Assembly (NCBI GenBank): GCA_023405565.1
Contig: JAEXXW010000156.1
Span: 1 to 5,253, forward strand
Source: Pseudomonadota bacterium
GTDB taxonomy: Bacteria; Pseudomonadota; Alphaproteobacteria; Rhizobiales; Xanthobacteraceae
Length of the DNA: 5,253 nt
Reading direction: 5' to 3'
Shown here: positions 1 through 5,253 of the stretch, piece after piece
Layout: every line of letters starts with the position of its first letter
Numbering within the stretch: position 1 is the stretch's first letter
Program-made: the position numbers and the translations under genes
Notes under the pieces: generated by a model
Told to the model about the DNA's origin: nothing
What the model saw: only the letters and a program-made list of their open reading frames with translations
The model's database searches: none

Positions 1-72
1 CAGCCTACAGCGACATGAAGCCACTCGAAATGGAGATCGCGATGCAATAAGCTCTCAATGCGCCTGGACTAG
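1..72 (+). other. Possible decayed 5' end of the alcohol dehydrogenase gene
   Basis: No intact gene is visible here. Frame 3 is open from the window edge to a TAA at 48-50 and reads AYSDMKPLEMEIAMQ, loosely like the VY...K..LE start of dehydrogenases of this family. Frame 2 gives DAI at 41-49, reminiscent of the DAIV segment. The segment 68-81 could be a damaged version of codons for TTICG. These fragments lie in different frames, and the distance to the GHEP motif is some 50 nt too short for a full N-terminus, so a deletion plus frameshifts would be needed. Alternatively, 3-50 is the tail of an unrelated upstream gene. Both readings are weak. Confidence 0.3.
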
Positions 73-1026
73 AACCTCGGTCAGGTCATCCTGAAGGGTG
101 AATATCCGGTCGCAAAAGGCTTGACGATTGGCCATGAGCCGGTCGGTGTGATCGAAAAACTCGGGTCTGCAGTGGCCGGTTTCCGCGAGGGGCAGCGCGT
201 GATAGCAGGTGCCATTACCCCCAGCGGTACCAGCAATGCTTGTCTTTGTGGGTTTTGCTCGCAAGACGGCGCAGGAACCAAGCATGGGTGGAAGCCGATG
301 GGTGGCTGGAAATTTGGTAACACCATCGATGGTTGCCAAGCCGAATACCTGTGTGTGCCCGACGCCATAGCCAACCTTTCGCCTATTCCCGACAGTCTGA
401 GCGACGAACAGGTACTGATGTGTCCCGACATTATGTCGACCGGTTTCAGTGGTGCTGAGCGCGGCGGCGTGAAGATCGGCGACATTGTCGCAGTTTTCGC
501 CCAAGGACCGATTGGACTTTGCGCAACGGCAGGTGCCAAACTGATGGGCGCGTCGACCATTATCGCCGTGGATCGTCTGCCAGAGCGCCTAGCGATGGCG
601 AAGCGTCTTGGGGCCGATCACCTTGTTGATTTCAGCAAGGGCGAGCCTGCCAAACAGATTCTGGAGCTCACCGACGGACGGGGCGTCGATGTTGCGATCG
701 AAGCGCTAGGCACGCAGGCAACCTTCGAGGCTTGTCTTCGCATTCTTCGACCGGGCGGAACATTGTCGAGCCTTGGCGTCTATTCGTCAGACCTGAAAAT
801 TCCGCTCGGTGCCTTCGCCGCGGGCTTAGGAGACCATACGATCGTGACTTCGTTGTGCCCTGGCGGGAAGGAGCGCATGCGGCGTCTGATGGCCGTCATC
901 GAATCGAACCGGATCGATCTCGGCGCAATGGTGACGCATCGTTTCAAGCTTGACGACATCGAATCCGCCTATGATCTGTTCTCAAATCAGCGCGATCAAG
1001 TGCTGAAAGTCGCGATTACTCCATAA
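73..1026 (+). pseudogene. Zinc-type medium-chain alcohol dehydrogenase, 5'-truncated or decayed
   Basis: This encodes most of an NAD(P)-dependent, zinc-type alcohol dehydrogenase of the cytosolic MDR superfamily, which interconverts alcohols with aldehydes or ketones. From a TTG at 121 it reads 301 residues, against roughly 350-360 expected. Visible motifs, numbered from that TTG: GHEPVG (His5-Glu6, matching the catalytic-zinc His-Glu), AITP, GGWKFGNTIDG (61-71), PDIMSTGF (Asp103 aligns with the Asp zinc ligand of clostridial/Thermoanaerobacter-type secondary ADHs), the Rossmann turn AQGPIG (127-132), DGRGVD, and LCPGGKERMRR near the C-terminus. Asp151 at the end of the second Rossmann strand suggests NAD rather than NADP. 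Homologous sequence (VILKGEYPVAKG) continues upstream to about position 85, but no ATG, GTG or TTG lies between the in-frame TAG at 70-72 and 121. The N-terminal part of the GroES-like fold, with the CGTD-type zinc cysteine, is missing, so I call it broken. If expressed from the TTG it would be a truncated protein probably lacking normal zinc binding. Family identity is certain; pseudogene status is likely. It converges with the acetate kinase gene. Confidence 0.8.
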
Positions 1027-1033
1027 GGAGCAC

Positions 1034-1050
1034 GGGAGCCGTCGGCTCCC
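1034..1050 (+). terminator. Hairpin just after the alcohol dehydrogenase stop
   Basis: GGGAGCC and GGCTCCC form a perfect 7-bp GC-rich stem around a GTC loop, beginning 8 nt after the TAA at 1024-1026. An outer GAG/CTC pairing (1028-1030 with 1052-1054) could lengthen it across a small internal loop. The sequence that follows is TCTCGCG, without a real T-run, so it is at best a weak intrinsic terminator; otherwise it is a 3' stabilising structure. Its place between convergent genes supports a transcript-end role. Confidence 0.5.
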
Positions 1051-1062
1051 TCTCGCGTTCAC

Positions 1063-1103
1063 CCATCTTCGGGAACCGGTGGCCACCGACCGAAGGGAGA
1101 TGG
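1063..1103 (-). terminator. Nested inverted repeat directly after the acetate kinase stop
   Basis: Starting 2 nt past the acetate kinase TGA (1105-1107, read on the - strand), CCAT (1063-1066) pairs with ATGG (1100-1103) and CTTCGG (1067-1072) with CCGAAG (1090-1095), with GGAG (1096-1099) bulged out. Inside lies the perfect 12-bp palindrome CGGTGGCCACCG (1077-1088). On the - strand this could fold into a two-tier hairpin. No T-run follows, so it may be a Rho-associated or 3'-protecting structure rather than a classic intrinsic terminator. A second hairpin at 1034-1050 lies further along the same transcript direction. Confidence 0.4.
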
Positions 1104-1104
1104 A

Positions 1105-2292
1105 TCATGGGTCGGAACGTGGCATCTTACTATTCAGAACAAAGACCGCTTCATCCGCGATGACCTGTTCTTCGTCGGTTGGAATGATGAAGACTGAAAC
1201 ACGGCTCAGCAACGCGCTGATCCGCTCCGCGTTGGCTTCATTCGCTGCGGTATCGAGCTTCACCCCAAGCCAACCGAGACGATCACAGATTTTTTCGCGG
1301 ATGAGCGGCTGATTTTCACCAATCCCGGCCGTGAAGACGATCGCTTGAATGCCTCCGAGCGTTGCTGTCAGACGAGCTATTTCACCAGCTATGCGAAAAG
1401 TAAAAAGATCGATCGCTTCACGCGCTTCGGGTTCGTTCGCGGCCAACAGCGCGCGGCTGTCTGCGCTAATACCAGAAACACCGAGTAGTCCAGACTTGTG
1501 GTACAGGACGTCTTCGACTTCACCGAGAGATTTTCCGCCAGCGCCTAGCAGGTGAAGCAGAACGCCAGGATCCAGCGCTCCGCAGCGGGTTGCCATCGGA
1601 ATGCCGTCCAGCGTGGAAAAGCCCATGCTGGTGTCGCGGCTTTGACCATTTTCGAGAGCGCATAGGCTGGCTCCGCTTCCTAGATGTGCCGCTACAACCT
1701 TACCTCTCGCCACGCTTGGTGTATATCGCTCCAAAGCTCGAGCAATGAACTTGTAAGAGAGGCCGTGGAAGCCATATCGCTTGACGCCTTCATCAAAAAA
1801 CACACGCGGAATGGCGAAACGACGAACGACGTCGGCATTAGTCCCATGAAAGGCTGTATCAAACGAAGCCAATTGCGGAGTATCGGGTTTGAGCTGTCGT
1901 ATTGCTTGAATCAACCTCAGACTTTGTGGCTGATGCAGCGGTGCAAGCATCGTCAGCTTGTCGATAGCCGCAATCGTTGCATCGTCAAGAACGACCGGCC
2001 CCGAGAAGACATCGCCGCCATGTACAAGCCTATGGCCGACGGCAACGACAGTGTTCATATCGAAATGCTTGGTGAGCCAGCTGAATGCTTCCGCTATCAC
2101 CGGAGCGAGATCATCCGATGCTCTGGCCTCTAGAGGCACATTATAGTTTGACGGCCCCTCGGTGATACGGAAGTTGAGTGGCTCTTTCTGGAAATCGATC
2201 ACTGCCTTGGCAACGCGGCGAGGGCCGATCGCCTTCAGTTCGAAAAGCCCGATCTTGACGGTTGATGAGCCGGCATTGAAGGTCAACAGCAT
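1105..2292 (-). CDS. ackA: Acetate kinase (acetate/propionate kinase family)
   Basis: This is a complete 395-residue cytosolic acetokinase, which interconverts acyl phosphate + ADP and carboxylate + ATP. It is of normal length (family about 390-410). Expected active-site elements are all present: NAGSST at 6-11 (Asn6), GHRLVHGG at 86-93 (Arg88, His91), SFDTAFH at 143-149 (Asp145), YGFHG at 173-177 (His176), HLGSGAS at 203-209, ATRCG at 234-238 (Arg236), GIGEN at 323-327 and TDEE at 372-375 (Glu374). These correspond to the substrate- and Mg-binding residues known from the Methanosarcina enzyme. The HRLVHGG and TRCG motifs and the overall pattern favour acetate/propionate kinase over butyrate kinase. 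The ATG is supported by MLLTFNAGSS, the family's usual beginning, and by a TGAGG ribosome-binding site overlapping the previous stop. It lies 7 nt after the hydratase/phosphotransacylase gene, the enzyme that would supply its acyl phosphate. It is the last gene of the operon and converges with the dehydrogenase remnant. Substrate range (acetate, propionate, butyrate) cannot be fixed from sequence alone. Confidence 0.95.
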   Translation of the reverse strand: MLLTFNAGSSTVKIGLFELKAIGPRRVAKAVIDFQKEPLNFRITEGPSNYNVPLEARASDDLAPVIAEAFSWLTKHFDMNTVVAVGHRLVHGGDVFSGPVVLDDATIAAIDKLTMLAPLHQPQSLRLIQAIRQLKPDTPQLASFDTAFHGTNADVVRRFAIPRVFFDEGVKRYGFHGLSYKFIARALERYTPSVARGKVVAAHLGSGASLCALENGQSRDTSMGFSTLDGIPMATRCGALDPGVLLHLLGAGGKSLGEVEDVLYHKSGLLGVSGISADSRALLAANEPEAREAIDLFTFRIAGEIARLTATLGGIQAIVFTAGIGENQPLIREKICDRLGWLGVKLDTAANEANAERISALLSRVSVFIIPTDEEQVIADEAVFVLNSKMPRSDP

Positions 2293-2297
2293 ACCGG

Positions 2298-2303
2298 CCT
2301 CAC
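2298..2303 (-). promoter_or_regulatory. Ribosome-binding site of ackA overlapping the upstream stop
   Basis: GTGAGG on the - strand lies 5 nt before the ackA ATG and contains the TGA stop (2300-2302) of the upstream gene. It confirms the chosen start and implies translational coupling: ribosomes ending on the upstream gene finish on this site. Confidence 0.6.
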
Positions 2304-3703
2304 GATGTCACGATGCCTTTTGGAGCACGCGGTGCGATCGTCAGCTTGGCGAGCGCAGCCGATGCGATCCGCGCTTTCACCGAGTCCGACCGGCTTGTCA
2401 AAACGATCGGAACGCGTGCGCCGAGGACAAGGCCCGCGGCGGTGGCCCCCGCAAAATAGATCAGTTGTTTCCCCAGCATGTTGCCGGCCTCAAGGTCAGG
2501 TACCAGCAGAATATCCGCCCGTCCCGCAACAGGAGAAACAATTCCCTTCGTACGTGCGGCATCGATACTGATGGCGTTGTCAAACGCCAGTGGTCCATCG
2601 ACAATGGCGCCAGTGATCTGGCCACGTGCGGCCATAACCGTCAAAGCTGCGGCATCCAGCGTGGCGGGCATCTTTGGATTAACGGTTTCAACTGCGGCAA
2701 GCACGGCCACGAGCGGTAGTTCCATGCCGAGAGTATGAAGAAGATCAACCGCGTTCTGACAGATGTCGCGTTTTTGTTCCAGAGTCGGCAGGATATTGAT
2801 CGCTGCATCGGTAACGATAAGTGGCTTGTCATAAGCCGGAACATCGAGCGCATAGACATGGCTGATCCGCCGTTCCGTCCTCAGTCCGGATCCGGGCGCG
2901 ACAACCGCGTTCAATAGCTCGTCGGTGTGAAGGCTACCTTTGACAAGCACCGAAACCTTTCCGGCCACCGCAAGTGCCACGGCGCGATCGGCGGCTGCAT
3001 GACTGTGCGGGACGGAATCAATGACAAAACCCTCCAGCGATACCTGCGCGGTTTCAGCGGCCTCACGGATTTTGTGCTCGGGCCCAATCAGAATAGGTTC
3101 GAACAATCCTTCGTTACGCATCTCAATTGCGGCTTGTATCGCTGATGTCGAGCAAGGATGAACAATTGCCGCTTGGACAGGTAGAGTAAGTCTTGCTCGC
3201 TTTATGAAGGCATCATAGCGATCATGCCGTCTCAGCGACACATCAGGAAGCCGTGTACGTGGCCATTCGATTGCGCGATCCGGCGCCATCACGGTGGCGG
3301 TGCCGACCAGCACTGTGTCGCCGTTTTGGTTGGTGCAAACGGTGTCGAGAATAACGATCCGTTTCCCGGCGCGCTTTTCTTTTACGCTGACAGTTGCCGT
3401 GATTGTGTCTCCCAAAGCGACCGGCTTCAGAAACTTCAACTCCTGCCCCAGATAAATTGTGCCGGGCCCGGGCAATTGCGTACCCAGAACCGCCGAGATC
3501 AGCGCACCAGTCCACATGCCGTGCGCGACGATATGGCCGAAAGGATCCGTGGCAGCAAACGTCGCATCAAGGTGCGCCGGGTTCTCGTCGCCAGAAACAG
3601 TCGCAAAGAGATCGATGTCATCCCGGCCGGCGATGCGCACCAGTGATGCGGTATCGCCAATCTGCAATTCATCGATCGTCCGGTTTCGAAGAAAGTCGCT
3701 CAT
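2300..3703 (-). CDS. Bifunctional (R)-specific enoyl-CoA hydratase / phosphate acyltransferase
   Basis: This 467-residue protein joins two enzymes. Residues about 10-140 are a MaoC/PhaJ-like hot-dog domain with the hydratase motif VSGDENPAHLD (36-46); Asp39 and His44 match the catalytic Asp-His pair of (R)-specific enoyl-CoA hydratases, which add water to trans-2-enoyl-CoA to give (R)-3-hydroxyacyl-CoA. A linker (about 145-170) leads to a phosphate acetyl/butyryltransferase domain (about 175-460), which exchanges CoA for phosphate on acyl-CoA. Its signatures include VDGPLAFDNAIS (368-379), VPDLEAGNMLGKQL (401-414) and the C-terminal VLTSRSDSVKARIAS (434-448). Both parts look intact, and I know this fusion as a recurring protobacterial architecture often annotated as bifunctional enoyl-CoA hydratase/phosphate acetyltransferase. 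The DGPLAxD and PDLEAGN segments recall phosphotransbutyrylase, so longer acyl groups are possible. The ATG start (MSDFLRNRTIDELQIGD) fits the hot-dog domain's beginning. It sits 7 nt after the PHA-synthase-like gene and 7 nt before ackA, so it links the two: its hydratase could feed the synthase and its transferase the kinase. Families are certain; flux direction is inferred. Confidence 0.94.
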   Translation of the reverse strand: MSDFLRNRTIDELQIGDTASLVRIAGRDDIDLFATVSGDENPAHLDATFAATDPFGHIVAHGMWTGALISAVLGTQLPGPGTIYLGQELKFLKPVALGDTITATVSVKEKRAGKRIVILDTVCTNQNGDTVLVGTATVMAPDRAIEWPRTRLPDVSLRRHDRYDAFIKRARLTLPVQAAIVHPCSTSAIQAAIEMRNEGLFEPILIGPEHKIREAAETAQVSLEGFVIDSVPHSHAAADRAVALAVAGKVSVLVKGSLHTDELLNAVVAPGSGLRTERRISHVYALDVPAYDKPLIVTDAAINILPTLEQKRDICQNAVDLLHTLGMELPLVAVLAAVETVNPKMPATLDAAALTVMAARGQITGAIVDGPLAFDNAISIDAARTKGIVSPVAGRADILLVPDLEAGNMLGKQLIYFAGATAAGLVLGARVPIVLTSRSDSVKARIASAALAKLTIAPRAPKGIVTS

Positions 3704-3710
3704 GGTGACG

Positions 3711-5253
3711 TCATCTCAATAAAACGTATGTGCCGGGTGCATCTTCGGTCGGCTTATAGTCTTGCGTTTCCGAACCCATTCCTGGCGGCGGCTTGCGATC
3801 TGCTGTGGATCGACTGTCGAGCCATGCCAGCCACGCGTCCCACCACGATCCCTGCTTCGTTTCCGCGGCTTCCAGCCATTCATCCGGACTGAGACAAAGA
3901 CCATCTGCACTTTTGAGTGCCACGCGGTAGCGCCGCCCTGGGCGTCCGGGCTCGCTGACAATGCCTGCGTTGTGTCCGCCGCTGGTGAGAACAAACGTGA
4001 CTTCAGTATCACTCAGATAATGGATCTTGTAGACGGAGCGCCATGGCGCGACGTGATCGCGCTCGGTGCCGACAACGAACATGGGCGCCCGAATATTCTG
4101 AAGGGTCGCTGGCCGACCGTCCACCATAAAGCGGCCGGCTGCCAGCTCGTTATCCAGATATAGACGTTGCAGATACTCCGCATGCATCTTATAGGGCATT
4201 CGCGTGGAATCGGCATTCCACGCCATGAGATCGATCATCGGCGTCCGTTCTCCCATCAGATAATCATGGACGAGACGGGACCACACGAGATCATTGGTAC
4301 GAAGAAGCTGGAAGGCGCCGGCCATCTGATCCGCGGAGAGATAGCCGCGATTCCACATCACGCTTTCCAAAAAATGCATTTGGCTGTGGTCGATGAAAAG
4401 GGCGAGCTCACCCGGTTCGGTGAAGTCTGTTTGCGCGGCCAATAGCGTCAGGGATGCGAGCCTGTCATCGCCGGCGCGCGCCATGGCGGCCGAGGCAATC
4501 GCAAGGAGAGTGCCGCCGAGGCAATAGCCGGTTGCATGGATCTTTTGCCCCGGAACAATGGCATTGATGGCGTTAAGTGAGTCCATCACTCCTAGTCGGC
4601 GGTAATCATCCATCGTAAGGCCGCGATCGGCAGCGTCGGGATTGCGCCAGGAAACGCAGAAGACGGTATAGCCCTGTGTCACCAAATAGCGAATGAGCGA
4701 GTTATGCGGTGACAGATCGAGAATGTAATACTTCATGATCCAGGCCGGCACGATAAGTATCGGCTCGGCTCGCACCGTCTCGGTCGTCGGTTTATATTGA
4801 ATCAGCTCGATCAGGTGATTGTGATAGATCACTTTCCCCGGTGTCACTGCCACGTCTTTTCCGACGACAAAATTTTCGGTGCCGACGGGCGGCTGCCTTG
4901 TCGCCAGGCGGTTGATATCCTCCAGCCAGTTTCGGAAGCCCTGAATAAAATTCGTGCCACCGGTCTTGATTGTCTTGTCAATCACCTCGGGGTTGGCGAG
5001 AGCGATATTCGACGGTGAAAACATGTCGAGGATCTGGCGCGCACCAAAGGATACAACTTCTTGGTGATGAGGTGTGACACCCGGCACATCATGTGTGGCA
5101 TTGTGCCACCATTGCTGATTGAGCAGGAACGCTTGCGCCCAGAAATTATAAGGTTGCCTTTTCCACCCTTCAGCGCGGAAGCGATGATCTCCCGGTAACG
5201 GATGAATGCAGGGTGGCGTATCTGGGTCGTGGCTCACTGACGCCAGATAGGTG
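3711..5253 (-). CDS. phaC: PHA synthase-like protein (poly-3-hydroxyalkanoate polymerase family), 5' end outside the window
   Basis: This alpha/beta-hydrolase-fold protein belongs to the PHA synthase family, which polymerises (R)-3-hydroxyacyl-CoA into polyester at granule surfaces. Numbered from an in-frame GTG at 5237 (508 residues), it shows a PhaC N-terminal-type region (about 30-200: LLNQQWWHNAT, FSPSNIALANPEV, PAWIMKYYILDLSPHNS) and the hydrolase core with lipase-like box GYCLGG (237-242, nucleophile Cys239), acid Asp394 in ERDHVAPW, and His422 in GGHNAGIV. The Asp-His spacing of 28 matches the Cupriavidus enzyme. The GTG is probably not the true start: the frame stays open to the window edge, reading TYLAS just before it; class I synthases are longer (roughly 570-600 residues); and homologues as I recall them carry about 75-90 more residues, with a similar DPxTPPCIxPLPxDxRF segment internal. 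I therefore extend the gene to the edge. No PhaE/PhaR-dependent features are evident. PAWIMK replaces the common PPWINK, marking a divergent clade. It is the first visible gene of the operon. Family is secure; that it makes polymer is inferred. Confidence 0.9.
   Translation of the reverse strand, partial: TYLASVSHDPDTPPCIHPLPGDHRFRAEGWKRQPYNFWAQAFLLNQQWWHNATHDVPGVTPHHQEVVSFGARQILDMFSPSNIALANPEVIDKTIKTGGTNFIQGFRNWLEDINRLATRQPPVGTENFVVGKDVAVTPGKVIYHNHLIELIQYKPTTETVRAEPILIVPAWIMKYYILDLSPHNSLIRYLVTQGYTVFCVSWRNPDAADRGLTMDDYRRLGVMDSLNAINAIVPGQKIHATGYCLGGTLLAIASAAMARAGDDRLASLTLLAAQTDFTEPGELALFIDHSQMHFLESVMWNRGYLSADQMAGAFQLLRTNDLVWSRLVHDYLMGERTPMIDLMAWNADSTRMPYKMHAEYLQRLYLDNELAAGRFMVDGRPATLQNIRAPMFVVGTERDHVAPWRSVYKIHYLSDTEVTFVLTSGGHNAGIVSEPGRPGRRYRVALKSADGLCLSPDEWLEAAETKQGSWWDAWLAWLDSRSTADRKPPPGMGSETQDYKPTEDAPGTYVLLR
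3715..3719 (-). promoter_or_regulatory. Weak ribosome-binding site of the hydratase/phosphotransacylase gene
   Basis: TTGAG on the - strand lies 11 nt before the ATG at 3703, inside the last codons of the PHA-synthase-like gene. It is a poor and distant match to a Shine-Dalgarno sequence. With only 7 nt between stop and start, translation probably depends largely on coupling to the upstream gene. Confidence 0.35.

Noticed and set aside
55..560. Two long open frames on the - strand (about 150-160 codons) opposite the dehydrogenase
   Set aside because: They lie antisense to clearly conserved dehydrogenase sequence, resemble no family I know and overlap each other in different frames.
621..645. 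TTGAT-containing stretch considered as an FNR/FixK-type site
   Set aside because: Only one half-site is present (no ATCAA at the right spacing) and it is inside coding sequence; no proper box was seen elsewhere in the window.
1684..2133. 149-codon open frame on the + strand inside ackA
   Set aside because: It is antisense to intact acetate kinase motifs, with no recognisable domain or good ribosome-binding site; a by-product of codon bias.
2162..2719. 185-codon open frame on the + strand across the ackA/hydratase-phosphotransacylase junction
   Set aside because: It is opposite two well-supported genes, and its translation is rich in Arg and Cys with no domain; a shadow frame.
3706..3713. 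TGACGTCA 8-bp palindrome at the PHA-synthase-like gene's stop
   Set aside because: Short palindromes of this size are frequent; here it is explained by the stop codon and the spacer before the next start.
3762..4163. 133-codon + strand open frame opposite the 3' part of the PHA-synthase-like gene
   Set aside because: No family resemblance; fully antisense to conserved sequence including the Asp and His of the triad.
4969..4984. GATTG/CAATC inverted repeat
   Set aside because: A 5-bp arm inside conserved coding sequence is expected by chance and has no link to a gene start.
1..5253. tRNA, rRNA, CRISPR array, insertion-sequence ends or long direct repeats
   Set aside because: None was seen; almost the whole window is accounted for by four protein-coding regions, and no transposase-like sequence explains the dehydrogenase damage.

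Overview
The window looks like chromosomal or megaplasmid DNA of an alphaproteobacterium, most likely of the Rhizobiales type. I base this on moderately high GC (mid-50s per cent by eye, not computed), on protein sequences that resemble what I remember of rhizobial and related proteobacterial homologues, and on a gene set (PHA-synthase-like protein, MaoC–phosphotransacylase fusion, acetate kinase, zinc-type alcohol dehydrogenase) that recurs in such genomes. No database search was possible.

Layout: positions 1-1026 on the + strand hold a zinc-type, medium-chain alcohol dehydrogenase whose 5' end is damaged. Recognisable family sequence begins only around position 85, an in-frame TAG lies at 70-72, and there is no normal start ahead of a TTG at 121. 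Positions 1027-1104 are a short convergent intergenic region with two inverted repeats, probably the two transcript ends. From 1105 to the right edge everything is on the - strand, in transcription order: a PHA-synthase-like protein (3711 to beyond 5253, 5' end cut by the window), a fused (R)-specific enoyl-CoA hydratase/phosphate acyltransferase (2300-3703) and an acetate kinase (1105-2292). The three genes are separated by only 7 nt at each junction and are almost certainly one operon with coupled translation. Its promoter is outside the window.

How they may work together: the MaoC/PhaJ-like domain would make (R)-3-hydroxyacyl-CoA from enoyl-CoA, which is the substrate type of PHA synthases. 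The phosphotransacylase domain would exchange CoA for phosphate on acyl-CoA, and the kinase would turn acyl phosphate plus ADP into acid plus ATP. The operon therefore looks like a carbon-overflow module joining polyester metabolism with substrate-level ATP formation, and the neighbouring alcohol dehydrogenase would have been a redox partner. This is an inference from families and gene order. The arrangement is a known type of cluster, and I do not see evidence for a wholly new system here. The most informative local points are the decayed dehydrogenase, the atypical PHA-synthase clade and the Ptb-like signatures in the phosphotransacylase domain.
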